Of a stretch of 64,000 bases of DNA, positions 44,656 through 53,277 are shown in pieces. Origin of the DNA: DASZQY01 sp036511595 (GTDB lineage: Bacteria; Pseudomonadota; Alphaproteobacteria; Rhizobiales; Kaistiaceae); the NCBI GenBank assembly GCA_036511595.1, contig DATCBY010000052.1:6686-70685 (forward strand), given 5' to 3'. The notes beneath the pieces are model-generated. The model made no database searches and was not told the DNA's origin. It saw nothing but the letters and a program-made list of their open reading frames with translations. How positions within the stretch are numbered: position 1 is the first letter of the stretch; each line of letters begins with the position of its first letter. The position numbers and the translations under genes are program-made.

Positions 44656-45723
44656 ATGCTTACCGTCCAGCAGACCGAACGGAAATCCGCACGCTCGGCC
44701 CGTGACCGCTTTCCATCGATGCCGATGCCGTCGCTGGAATACACCGACGAAGTCGCCCGCGAGACCGCGCACCTCTACGAGCGCGTCAAAGAAGTGATCC
44801 CGGCGATCGAGTGGCCGGTGATGGCGCCCTACGTCAAGGCGATCAACGATCTCAAGAAGGTCCGTAACGCCGTCATCCTGGCCCACAATTACCAGACGCC
44901 GGAAATCTTCCATTGCGTCGCCGACGTGAAGGGCGATTCGCTGCAGATCGCCATCGCCGCGTCGAAGAGCAACGCCGATATCATCGTCCAGTGCGGCGTC
45001 CACTTCATGGCCGAGACGTCGAAGCTGCTCAATCCCGACAAGCTGGTGCTCATCCCGGACACGCGGGCAGGGTGCTCGCTGGCTGCCTCGATCACCGGCG
45101 CCGATGTGCGCCTGCTGCGCGAACGCTACCCCGGCGTCCCGGTCGTCACCTATGTCAACACCTCCGCTGACGTGAAGGCCGAGAGCGACGTCTGCTGCAC
45201 TTCATCCAACGCCGTCGAGGTGGTCGAGGCGATGGGCACCGATCGCGTCATTTTCTTGCCCGACCAGTACCTGGCCAAGTGGGTCGCCTCGCAGACCCAG
45301 GTCAAGATCATCGCCTGGCACGGCGCCTGCGAGGTCCATGAGCGTTTCACCGGCGCCGAGATTCGCGAGTATCGTGAGGCCAATCCCGGCATCCAGATTC
45401 TGGCGCACCCGGAGTGCCCACCCGATGTGATCGCCGAAGCCGACTACACCGGCTCGACATCGAAGATGACCAACTGGGTGCTGAAGAACCGTCCGGCCAA
45501 GGTCCTGCTGGTCACCGAATGTTCGATGGCCTCCAACATCGCGGCGGAAGCGCCCGGCATTGACTTCATCAAGCCGTGCAACCTCTGCCCGCACATGAAG
45601 CGGATCACCCTGCCGAAGATTCTCGATAGCCTCGTCTACCTGAAGGACGAGGTCACGGTGGACCCGCTGATCGCGGCCCGCGCCCGCCAGTCGGTCGAGC
45701 GGATGATCAACCTGAAGAGCTGA
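44656..45723 (+). CDS. nadA: Quinolinate synthase NadA
   Basis: 355 aa 4Fe-4S enzyme that condenses iminoaspartate with DHAP to quinolinate. Motifs are VILAHNYQTPEIFHCVADVKGDS split over the first domain, VVTYVNTSADVKAESDVCCTSSNA, AWHGACEVHERF, HPECPPDV and CNLCPHMKRITL, with the cluster cysteines in the expected places. GAGGAGG precedes ATG 44656. First gene of nadA-nadB-nadC; the leader contains a palindromic operator. Confidence 0.97.
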   Translation: MLTVQQTERKSARSARDRFPSMPMPSLEYTDEVARETAHLYERVKEVIPAIEWPVMAPYVKAINDLKKVRNAVILAHNYQTPEIFHCVADVKGDSLQIAIAASKSNADIIVQCGVHFMAETSKLLNPDKLVLIPDTRAGCSLAASITGADVRLLRERYPGVPVVTYVNTSADVKAESDVCCTSSNAVEVVEAMGTDRVIFLPDQYLAKWVASQTQVKIIAWHGACEVHERFTGAEIREYREANPGIQILAHPECPPDVIAEADYTGSTSKMTNWVLKNRPAKVLLVTECSMASNIAAEAPGIDFIKPCNLCPHMKRITLPKILDSLVYLKDEVTVDPLIAARARQSVERMINLKS

Positions 45724-45760
45724 GCTGGGGGGCACTCGAACGCGATGACCAGACAAGCTC

Positions 45761-45790
45761 CGCTCATCCCCGCGAAAGCGGGAACCCAGG
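45761..45790 (+). repeat. Short palindromic repeat between nadA and nadB
   Basis: CATCCCCGCGAAAGCGGGAA followed by CCCAGGAG: a CCCGC-GAAA-GCGGG hairpin plus a conserved tail. A degraded relative, CACGCAAAGGCGGGAACCC, is upstream of acuI near 43129-43147. Such units are scattered in many alphaproteobacterial genomes. Confidence 0.6.
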
Positions 45791-45844
45791 AGTTTCCATG
45801 AGCGCTCGGTATCCGCGTTTGCGGCGCTGAGCGAGGAGATGACC

Positions 45845-47431
45845 ATGTTGGATCGAGCCCCTGATACCAACTCCATGCCCTCCGACGATGTCATTATCGT
45901 TGGCGGTGGCCTCGCCGGTTTGTTCTGTGCGCTACGCCTCGCCCCGCGCCCGGTCACCGTGCTCACAGCCGCGCCGATCGGGCAGGGCGCTTCGTCCGCC
46001 TGGGCGCAGGGCGGCATTGCCGCCGCGATGGCGCCGGGCGACACCGTCGAGAAGCATCTCGCCGATACCATCGCCGCCGGCACCGGCATCGTCGATGAGA
46101 AGATCGCCCGCATCCTCGTCTCCGAGGCGCCGGCGCGCATCCACGACCTGCTCGAGTACGGCGTCCCCTTCGACCGCGACCTCGAAGGTCATCTCGCCGT
46201 TTCGCGCGAGGCCGCCCACTCCGAGCGGCGCATCGTACACGTCCGTGGTGACGCCGCCGGCGCCGCCATCATGGCGGCCCTGATCGCCGACGTGCATAAG
46301 ACGCCATCCATCCGCCTCTACGAAGGCTACATCGGCGAGCGCCTCCTGACGCGCGGCAGCCGCGTCGCCGGCATCGTCGCCCGCCCGCGCGATGGTGGCG
46401 CGTCCGTTGAGTTCCCCGCGCGCGCCGTGGTGCTCGCCTCCGGTGGCAGTGGCCACCTCTACGCTGTCACGACCAATCCCGGCGAATCGGAAGGCGGTGG
46501 CCTCGCCATGGCCGCCCGTGCCGGCGCCGTTATCGCCGATGCCGAATTCGTGCAGTTTCACCCGACCGCATTCTCATTTGGCCGCGATCCGGCGCCGCTC
46601 GCCACCGAGGCGCTGCGCGGCGAGGGCGCCACACTCATCAACAGCGCCGGCGAGCGCTTTATGCTGAAGGTGGATCCCGCTGCCGAGTTGGCGCCGCGCG
46701 ATGTCGTCGCCCGCGCCGTCTATGCAGAACTGGCCGCCGGCCGCGGCGCCTTCCTCGATTGCCGCGCCGCCATCGGCGCGAAATTCGCCGAGGAATTTCC
46801 GACCGTCTATGGTTACTGCGTCGCCGCCCGCATCGACCCGGCGAAGGAGCCGATCCCGGTCGCTCCCGCCGCGCATTTCCACATGGGTGGCGTGCTCACC
46901 GACGCGGAGGGTCGCTCGACCCTCGACGGCCTGTGGGCCTGCGGCGAAACCGCGTCCACGGGCGCCCATGGCGCCAACCGCCTTGCGTCCAACTCGTTGC
47001 TGGAGGCGGTCGTCTTCGGCGCCCGTGTCGCCCGCGATATCGCCGCCAGGCTGCCGCAGGCGCAGACGATGGCGGCCACCCGCCTCGCCGATGGCGCAGT
47101 TCATGCCGATCCCGAACCCGCCGACAAGGCGTTCCTGCGCCGCACGATGTCCGACCACGTCGGCGTCGTCCGCGATCGCGCCGGGCTGGAGACGGCACTC
47201 GCGGTCATTGCAACAATGGAAAGCAAGAATCGCTCGCCCCGCTTCGGCAACATGCTCACCGCAGCCCGCATGATCGCCACCGCCGCGTTGAAGCGGACCG
47301 AAAGCCGCGGCGGTCACTATCGTTCGGACTACCCGACAGCCGACCCTGTCTGGCGGCATCGCACCTTCATGACGCTTGCCGAGGCTTTGGCTGCTACCGG
47401 CGAGCCGAAGCTTGTGCCCGCCAGCTCGTGA
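45845..47431 (+). CDS. nadB: L-aspartate oxidase NadB
   Basis: 528 aa flavoprotein that oxidises aspartate to iminoaspartate for NadA. The FAD motif IIVGGGLAGLFCAL is at the start; SSAWAQGGIAAA, QFHPTAF, REALRGEGA-type (here ATEALRGEGATL), HFHMGGV and HGANRLASNSLLEA are the succinate-dehydrogenase-family signatures. ATG 45845 has GAGGAG 6 nt upstream; ATG 45839 is too close to it. Its TGA overlaps the nadC GTG. Confidence 0.97.
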   Translation: MLDRAPDTNSMPSDDVIIVGGGLAGLFCALRLAPRPVTVLTAAPIGQGASSAWAQGGIAAAMAPGDTVEKHLADTIAAGTGIVDEKIARILVSEAPARIHDLLEYGVPFDRDLEGHLAVSREAAHSERRIVHVRGDAAGAAIMAALIADVHKTPSIRLYEGYIGERLLTRGSRVAGIVARPRDGGASVEFPARAVVLASGGSGHLYAVTTNPGESEGGGLAMAARAGAVIADAEFVQFHPTAFSFGRDPAPLATEALRGEGATLINSAGERFMLKVDPAAELAPRDVVARAVYAELAAGRGAFLDCRAAIGAKFAEEFPTVYGYCVAARIDPAKEPIPVAPAAHFHMGGVLTDAEGRSTLDGLWACGETASTGAHGANRLASNSLLEAVVFGARVARDIAARLPQAQTMAATRLADGAVHADPEPADKAFLRRTMSDHVGVVRDRAGLETALAVIATMESKNRSPRFGNMLTAARMIATAALKRTESRGGHYRSDYPTADPVWRHRTFMTLAEALAATGEPKLVPASS

Positions 47432-48279
47432 CCGATTTTCCAGGCCTGCCGCCGCAGCTTGTCGTCGAGGCGGTCCGCGCCGCGCTCCGTGAAGACATCG
47501 GCGCCGGCGACATCACATCCGCCGCCACCATTCCGGCCGCCGCACACGCGACCGCGACCTTCGGCGCCCGCAAGCCGGGCGTCCTCGCCGGCCTGCCGCT
47601 GGCCGAAGCGGCCTTTCGCGAAGTCGATCCGACAATCCGCTGCGAAGCGATTCTCCGCGACGGCGCCCGTATGCCTGCCGGCGCGCTCGTCGCGAGCGTG
47701 TCTGGCAACGCCCGTGCCGTGCTCGCCGCCGAACGGGTCGCCCTCAACTACCTCTGCCGTCTTTCCGGCATCGCAACTGCGACCGCCGCGCTCGTCGAAC
47801 GGGTAAAGCACACCCATGCCGTCATCCTTGACACGCGCAAGACGACGCCCGGCCTTCGCGCCTTCGAGAAATACGCCGTTCGTTGCGGCGGCGGCGTCAA
47901 CCATCGCATCGGCCTCTACGACGCCATCCTCATCAAGGACAACCACATCGCCGTCGCCGGCGGTGTTGCGGCGGCGATCCGGCAAGCCCGCGCCCACGCG
48001 CCGGGCGTCAGGCTGGAGATCGAGGTCGGCTCGCTAGCCGAGCTCGCCAACGCGATGGCGGAAAAACCCGACATCGTCATGCTCGACAACATGAACCTTG
48101 CCGACATGCGCCGCGCGGTGGTCGAGGTCGCTGGCCGCGCCAGGCTCGAAGCCTCCGGCAATATCACGCTGGAAACCGTCGGCGCCATCGCCGAGACTGG
48201 TGTCGACTACATCTCGTCGGGCTGGATCACGCATTCCGCTCCGGCGCTGGATATCGGCCTGGACGTCGTCGTTACATGA
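47428..48279 (+). CDS. nadC: Nicotinate-nucleotide pyrophosphorylase NadC
   Basis: 283 aa quinolinate phosphoribosyltransferase. Motifs are LREDIGAGDIT, LNYLCRLSGIAT, DTRKTTPGLRAFEKYAV, NHRIGLYDAILIKDNHI and SSGWITHSA. The start GTG 47428 overlaps the nadB stop as GTGA, so translation is probably coupled. Completes de novo NAD synthesis to nicotinate mononucleotide. Confidence 0.97.
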   Translation: MTDFPGLPPQLVVEAVRAALREDIGAGDITSAATIPAAAHATATFGARKPGVLAGLPLAEAAFREVDPTIRCEAILRDGARMPAGALVASVSGNARAVLAAERVALNYLCRLSGIATATAALVERVKHTHAVILDTRKTTPGLRAFEKYAVRCGGGVNHRIGLYDAILIKDNHIAVAGGVAAAIRQARAHAPGVRLEIEVGSLAELANAMAEKPDIVMLDNMNLADMRRAVVEVAGRARLEASGNITLETVGAIAETGVDYISSGWITHSAPALDIGLDVVVT

Positions 48280-48296
48280 ACTTGGGAGGATCGAGC

Positions 48297-48833
48297 ATGG
48301 GTACGCTGGGCACCGGCCAGCCGTTTGGCAGCATCGTGCAGACGGCCTACGTCGTCGCAGACATCGAAAGCGAGATGGAGGCCTACGTCGATCGCCTGGG
48401 CGTCGGCCCGTGGTACCTGGCCGACCATTTTCGCCCACCGAATCCGCGCTATCGCGGCAAGGTCGTCGCGCCGCTTTTCAGCCTGGCTGTTGCCTATTCC
48501 GGTGCGACGATGATCGAACTGATCCAGCAGCATGACGACCTGCCGTCCGTGTTCAAGGAGCAGGTCGCGCAGCGTGGTTACGGCTTCCATCACTGGGGCG
48601 TCGGCGTCGAGGACTTCGATGCGTCCGTCGCGCACTACCTGAAACAGGGCTACGAGATTGCCTTCTCCGACACCGCGCCGATGGGCATGCGCGTCGCCTA
48701 TATGGACACGATGAAGGACCTGCCCGGTATGGTCGAACTGATCGAGGCGAACGACGCCTATGAGGGTTTCTTCACCCCGGTCTACAAGGCTTCGCTCGGT
48801 TGGGACGGCCGCGATCCAATCCGCAGGGCTTAG
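48297..48833 (+). CDS. VOC family protein
   Basis: 178 aa glyoxalase/bleomycin-resistance/dioxygenase fold. The segments QTAYVVADIESEMEAYVDRL, the GFHHWGVGVEDFDASVAHYL metal-ligand strand, and MVELIEAND fit the family; H in HHWG and E in MVELIE are likely ligands. ATG 48297 has GGAGG 7 nt upstream, 17 nt after nadC, so it may be the fourth gene of the nad operon. Role unknown. Confidence 0.88.
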   Translation: MGTLGTGQPFGSIVQTAYVVADIESEMEAYVDRLGVGPWYLADHFRPPNPRYRGKVVAPLFSLAVAYSGATMIELIQQHDDLPSVFKEQVAQRGYGFHHWGVGVEDFDASVAHYLKQGYEIAFSDTAPMGMRVAYMDTMKDLPGMVELIEANDAYEGFFTPVYKASLGWDGRDPIRRA

Positions 48834-48836
48834 CCG

Positions 48837-49064
48837 CTACGGCGTCGGCGGCGCACTACCGCGGAAAAAGACAAAATAGAGAATTACGTAGGCGACGATC
48901 AGGACGCCGACGCTGACGGCCAGCACAAAACGCACGTTGTGGTGGGTCGCCGCCCCACGTGCTTCGTTGGGCTCAAGCACAGGGGCAGGGGCATTTGCCG
49001 TCACAGTCGGCCGCCGACCCTCATCCCTCTTGTCATCATAATCCGGCGCGCGGTCGGTTGGCAT
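48837..49064 (-). CDS. Small single-pass membrane protein
   Basis: 75 aa. A polar, proline-rich N-terminal part is followed by one helix, VLAVSVGVLIVAYVILYFVF, near the C-terminus. AGGAGG is 6 nt before ATG 49064. It converges on the VOC gene with 3 nt between. No family recognised. Confidence 0.7.
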   Translation of the reverse strand: MPTDRAPDYDDKRDEGRRPTVTANAPAPVLEPNEARGAATHHNVRFVLAVSVGVLIVAYVILYFVFFRGSAPPTP

Positions 49065-49134
49065 GGGCGCCCTCCTGATAATGGCTCAGGACGGGATAAC
49101 GGCGGGCCAGCTCCAATGTTCCCGCGTCGACCGA

Positions 49135-50328
49135 TCAGGTCCATCCGCCGTTGACCGTTTTGTAGAAGATGTGCCGCCCGATTTTTTCCATCTTGGTCAT
49201 CGTGTGCGCCCACCGCGGCCGCACGTACGTAGCGTGATAGTGCGTGGAGGCGCCGATATCCGGCATGTACATTGCCTGTTCGTCGTTGATTTCGCGCCGT
49301 GCCAGCGCCTGTGCCGTGGCCCAAGCGTCGGGATCGTTGATGCGGTCGGGAATACCGTCGCACGCGAAAGAGAACTGGCACTGGTTGCGCTTGTCCTTGT
49401 TCTGGTAGACGACGCCGCACACAGTTTTTGGATAGGCAGGGTTCTTCAGCCGGTTGAGCACCACCTGGGCAACCGCGATTTGCCCCTTCTCCGCTTCGCC
49501 GCGTGCCTCGAAATAGATGGCCGTCGCGAGGCATTTCACTTCCGTAGCAGAGCGCGCGCTGACCGGGATAGGCGTGTTCAGCCAGGCATGTGCCTCGTCG
49601 ATCTTGGGGTCCAGAATCGGACTGTTCTTGCCCATCACCGCGTCGAACGGCTTCTCCGTCGCGACCGCTGGATCATCGGGCGGTGCGTAAGCGAGCAGGC
49701 CCCGCGTCTGCGGCTTCATCGCTTTATCGTTGGCCGGATGCGGTATCGCCGCCGCAACCGAAGCCACGAGCGGCGCAGCTGCCTTGGGAGTCGGGATCGA
49801 AACGAGCGACGCCGCGATCATCTTGAGTGGTGCAACCGGCGTCACTGACGCTGGTGTCTGAATCGCCACGGCAACCGCAACCCTCGGCGCCTCGGGTGCA
49901 ACGAATGTAGCCACCGCCATGCCCGCCCCAGCATTGGCGGGTGCGAAGAACGAAGCGGCGCCGATCAGCCCCCCGCTGATCATGCCAGGAGGCGGAACCA
50001 GCATGTCGGTCTTGGCGACGCGATTGATCGTGCTGGTTGCCGGCCGCGGCGCCGCTGCAGCAATCGAAGCGGTAGTTGTTGCATCGACCGCGCTGGCGGT
50101 CTGGACCCGCACCGCCGGGATGAGCTTCGCAGCGTAGCGCTTGCCGTTGTCCATGATGAGACGAAGCTGCCAGCGATCGCTGGTCGCGGCGTAGTTCTTG
50201 AAGCGGGCGAGGGCGTCTTGCTGGGCGATGGTGGTGGTGGAGATCGCGATCAGAGCGAGCACGCCCGCGACGCGCACTATCCACTTGCCCCGTTGCGCCT
50301 GCGCACGCCGCTTGCCCCGTACAATCAA
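49135..50328 (-). CDS. SleB-like cell wall hydrolase
   Basis: 397 aa. An N-terminal membrane anchor (WIVRVAGVLALIAIS) and a long Ala/Pro-rich low-complexity linker lead to a C-terminal hydrolase_2 (SleB/CwlJ) domain: CLATAIYFEARGEAEKGQIAVAQV, VVYQNKDKRNQCQFSF, and ASTHYHATYVRPRWAHTM. The domain cleaves peptidoglycan as a lytic transglycosylase or amidase; members in rhizobia are secreted or periplasmic. The TTG start at 50328 has GGAG 7 nt upstream. Confidence 0.9.
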   Translation of the reverse strand: MIVRGKRRAQAQRGKWIVRVAGVLALIAISTTTIAQQDALARFKNYAATSDRWQLRLIMDNGKRYAAKLIPAVRVQTASAVDATTTASIAAAAPRPATSTINRVAKTDMLVPPPGMISGGLIGAASFFAPANAGAGMAVATFVAPEAPRVAVAVAIQTPASVTPVAPLKMIAASLVSIPTPKAAAPLVASVAAAIPHPANDKAMKPQTRGLLAYAPPDDPAVATEKPFDAVMGKNSPILDPKIDEAHAWLNTPIPVSARSATEVKCLATAIYFEARGEAEKGQIAVAQVVLNRLKNPAYPKTVCGVVYQNKDKRNQCQFSFACDGIPDRINDPDAWATAQALARREINDEQAMYMPDIGASTHYHATYVRPRWAHTMTKMEKIGRHIFYKTVNGGWT

Positions 50329-50654
50329 CGCAACACTCCACGCATACCCGGCAACAAGTGGCCGCCGCGGTCCCTCGGGATCGCAAAAGCCCCATGTCGT
50401 CAGTGATGCGGGATTAACCTTGAAGTCCGGTTAACACCGAAAAAGTGACGCTCCCCCGTCCACATGACATCAACCGTCAAATCGGGCGGCAATGCGGGTT
50501 TCCGAAGGCTGTCGCGTGGTCTTCCACAGATTGAGATTGTGCTTTGCGACGCCGGAAAATCCTGCCCTGACCCTGTGTGGTGTCCTTCACACGCCTGTGG
50601 CGCGGAGTGGTCTAGGGTCCGCCGCGAAAATAGTTGCCCTGGAGACACTCCGCC
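50329..50654 (+). other. Divergent intergenic region, 326 nt
   Basis: It separates the cell wall hydrolase from a secreted protein. An inverted pair of CtrA half-site-like hexamers, TTAACC (50414-50419) and GGTTAA (50429-50434), lies about 90 nt upstream of the hydrolase. No gene or convincing promoter was seen in the rest. Confidence 0.4.
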
Positions 50655-51113
50655 ATGAAACGCCTCGTCCTCTCCGTTGCCCTTGCCCTCGCCACGGCCT
50701 TTTCGGTCGCAACCGCCTGTGCGGCGACCGCCGACGAGGAAAATGCCTTCGTCAACGCGTACAAGACGGCTTTCGCCGCCAAGGACGCCAACAGATTGCA
50801 GGCGCTGCTTTATACGGACGGCGCCGATCCGATGGCCCTTCAGTTTTACGGTCAGATGATGACTGCTGAACTGGCCAACGGAACGTTGAGCTCGATCGAA
50901 TTGCAGGATTTGACCGCCGACGAAGTGACCGCGGCGGCGACCCCGCAGGATGGACCGAACGGCAAGTTCGTTCTCGCGCCGAAGCCCTACAAGAAACTGG
51001 CACTGAAGATCGATTCCAAGACGGCCGACGGCATGGCGAGCAGCACCAGCACGGTGTTCGTCGCGGAAATCGGCGGCAAGATCGTCATCTGCACACCCGG
51101 CAAGGCGAAGTAG
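50655..51113 (+). CDS. Secreted hypothetical protein
   Basis: 152 aa with a signal peptide (MKRLVLSVALALATAFSVAT, cleavage near ACAATA). The mature region, with AFVNAYKTAFAAKDANRLQALLYTDGADP, resembles small SnoaL/NTF2-like folds, but the family is not certain. It ends 3 nt before the convergent nadQ stop. Confidence 0.7.
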   Translation: MKRLVLSVALALATAFSVATACAATADEENAFVNAYKTAFAAKDANRLQALLYTDGADPMALQFYGQMMTAELANGTLSSIELQDLTADEVTAAATPQDGPNGKFVLAPKPYKKLALKIDSKTADGMASSTSTVFVAEIGGKIVICTPGKAK

Positions 51114-51116
51114 GCA

Positions 51117-52085
51117 TCAAGCGCCGGCGCGCGCGCGAAAACGGAATCCGGGAGCGGGGCGTTCCTTGAGAATGTCCCGCCGGAAACGGAACATCGCCGC
51201 GGGGCGTCCACGTTCCTGTTGCGCAGTCTCCCCGGTCGGCTCAACCAGCGCGGCGCCTTCGACCAGACGACGGAAGTTCTGCTTGTGTAGATGGCGCCCG
51301 GAGATCGCCTCGACCGCGCGTTGAAGTTCGGTCAGCGTGAATTCGTCCGCCATCAGTTCGAAGACGACCGGCCGGTATTTCAGCTTCGCCCGCAGGCGGG
51401 AGATGGCAGTCGCAAGGATGCGCCGATGGTCGAACTGCATCGGCACACCGGCGGCGACAGCTACCCGGCGGCTCCCTGTCTCGCGGCCGTCGCGCGGTGC
51501 CTCCGCTACGATGCCTGCTTCGTAAAGCAGCTCGTAGCGATCGAGCGCGTGTTCCTCGTCCCATCTCGCGCCCTTCTCACCGAAGGCGAGGCTCACGCGC
51601 TCGCGTCGGCCGAGAGGCTTTGCTTGGGCGCCTTCGGCCGGCTCTGCCACCCACCGCGCCAGTGCCGGCAACAGCTCTTCGTCGAGAATCGCCGGCCGGC
51701 CATCCCGCCAGTCTTCCCACGGGAAGAAATCGTACCAGCGTCGCCAGCTCGCCCCTGCTCGCGCCAGCGCCTCCGAGGGTTCGTCACTGATGCGCGTCAG
51801 TGCCAGGTAGCCGACCGAGACGAGGTGAGGGCCGGTATCGCCCGTGGTCGCGTGACGACCGCGGTCGCCGAATGTATAAAGCTGCTCGGCGTATCCGAGC
51901 TTCAACGCGGTCTGCTCCGCCACCCAGGCCCGCAGGCCGGTTTCAAACGTGCGATGCGCCAGCGGATCGAAAGGACCGAAGGGCAGCGTCTCGCCACCGA
52001 CCACCAGGATCAGAGGCTGCCGGTCGGAGACCGCCACGATCGCTGCGTTCAGCCCGATCTCAATCGGCCGCTGACGGAGCTTCAT
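51117..52085 (-). CDS. nadQ: NAD biosynthesis regulator NadQ
   Basis: 322 aa. The N-terminal domain (IEIGLNAAIVAVSDRQPLIL, then LPFGPFDPLAHRTFE) is Nudix-like but lacks a recognisable Nudix box, so it is a sensor rather than an enzyme. The C-terminal part (FTLTELQRAVEAISGRHLHK, NFRRLVEGAALV) is a winged helix. This is the layout of COG4111/NadQ, predicted to repress nadABC in alphaproteobacteria. ATG 52085 overlaps the stop of the phosphatase gene as ATGA. A candidate operator is upstream of nadA. Confidence 0.88.
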   Translation of the reverse strand: MKLRQRPIEIGLNAAIVAVSDRQPLILVVGGETLPFGPFDPLAHRTFETGLRAWVAEQTALKLGYAEQLYTFGDRGRHATTGDTGPHLVSVGYLALTRISDEPSEALARAGASWRRWYDFFPWEDWRDGRPAILDEELLPALARWVAEPAEGAQAKPLGRRERVSLAFGEKGARWDEEHALDRYELLYEAGIVAEAPRDGRETGSRRVAVAAGVPMQFDHRRILATAISRLRAKLKYRPVVFELMADEFTLTELQRAVEAISGRHLHKQNFRRLVEGAALVEPTGETAQQERGRPAAMFRFRRDILKERPAPGFRFRARAGA

Positions 52086-52603
52086 CCGGTTTCCACCAGC
52101 GCCAGCATGAACGGAACCGACTCCACCGCCATCTCGCCCTGACCGATCTCGTGGATCGCGGCGATCATGCGTCCACCGCGGCCCAGCATCGCGTCCGCGA
52201 TCGCGACCAGGAGCGGATTGGGAGTCGCGAACGGCGACGCAGACCGCAGTCGCCTTGCAATATCCGCCTCGTCGCGTTTCGGCTCTGCGGCGCATAGCGC
52301 GATGAAAGCACCGGCGGTCGAGCGGCTGATGCCGGCGTAGCAGTGGACGACCATCGGCCGCTGTCGGTCCCAAGAGTCCACAAAGTCGAGCAGCGCCCGG
52401 ACATGTTCCTCCGCGGGCGCCACCAAGCCATTCTGTGGCTCGTTAATGTCGTTCATTCCAAGGAACAGGTAGTTCTCCTCCGGGATGGAATCGGGACGTG
52501 TCACCAGCGTCCCGTCGTTGATGAGGCTGACAAGATGGCTCGCCTTGGTCGAGGCGACGGTTGCGGCAATCTGGGAAAGCGGGCAGACGCAGACGAAGGA
52601 CAT
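52082..52603 (-). CDS. Tyrosine phosphatase-like protein of the nadQ operon
   Basis: 173 aa with the cysteine-phosphatase loop VVHCYAGISRSTAG (C88-x5-R94). This family (COG5350) commonly accompanies nadQ and an HD-domain gene in rhizobia. Whether it acts on protein or on a nucleotide is unknown. Overlaps nadQ by 4 nt. Confidence 0.87.
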   Translation of the reverse strand: MSFVCVCPLSQIAATVASTKASHLVSLINDGTLVTRPDSIPEENYLFLGMNDINEPQNGLVAPAEEHVRALLDFVDSWDRQRPMVVHCYAGISRSTAGAFIALCAAEPKRDEADIARRLRSASPFATPNPLLVAIADAMLGRGGRMIAAIHEIGQGEMAVESVPFMLALVETG

Positions 52604-52657
52604 GGCAATTCCTGGCGCGGGGGTGCAGCATGAATGTAGGAGGCCTCGTCGCGGCCG

Positions 52658-53272
52658 TCACGCCTCGCCTGAGTGCGCCACTTCCAAAGCCCGGAACCTC
52701 TTGAGGAAGCGTCGTTCGGCGACGGAAGCCGGCCACGGCTTCAGGTCGAATTTCGCGGGATCGCCGGCGTTTGGCCGGCCAAAGTAGCGCAACGCTTCGG
52801 CCTCGCTGAAGCCGGCGATGCGCACCGCCTCGTGATAGGCGGCTACCCTGTCCGCCGCCTTGATCTTGGCGGTGAGCTTTTCCGGCAGCAGCGCCGGCAG
52901 CCCGAAGCGCAGGTGGATCGCGCCAAGCAGCCGCGCCTCGACCGCGCGATACTCGCCGCCCAGCAATCCCTTGAACGGCGAGATGAGGTCGCCAATGACA
53001 TACTCCGGCGCATCGTGGAGCATCAGTGCCAGCCGCTCGTTTGCGGCAAGTCCCGGCATCGCTGCCACGGCCACGTCATCCACCAGCAAGGTGTGCTGCG
53101 CCACCGAGTAGGCGTGCGGGCCCGTGGTTTGGCCATTCCAGCGCGCCACGCGCGCAAGGCCGTGGGCGATGTCGTCGATCTCGACATCGAGCGGCGAGGG
53201 GTCGATGAGATCCAGCCGCCGACCCGACAGCATTCGTTGCCACACCCGTGCCTCTCTCGGCCGTCGCGCCAT
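52658..53272 (-). CDS. HD-domain hydrolase (YfbR-like)
   Basis: 204 aa. The HD residues are in HAYSVAQHTLLV (first His), LMLHDAPEYVIGDLISPFK (His-Asp) and KAADRVAAYHEA (distal Asp). YfbR is a 5'-deoxynucleotidase; relatives hydrolyse nucleotide phosphates. It is between ygfZ and the phosphatase gene on the same strand, so it is probably in the nadQ operon. Confidence 0.86.
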   Translation of the reverse strand: MARRPREARVWQRMLSGRRLDLIDPSPLDVEIDDIAHGLARVARWNGQTTGPHAYSVAQHTLLVDDVAVAAMPGLAANERLALMLHDAPEYVIGDLISPFKGLLGGEYRAVEARLLGAIHLRFGLPALLPEKLTAKIKAADRVAAYHEAVRIAGFSEAEALRYFGRPNAGDPAKFDLKPWPASVAERRFLKRFRALEVAHSGEA

Positions 53273-53277
53273 GCCGA

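Noticed and set aside
50414..50434. TTAACC/GGTTAA inverted pair as a CtrA operator
   Set aside because: The spacing is not TTAA-N7-TTAA and only half-sites match, so I keep it as a note and not as a site.
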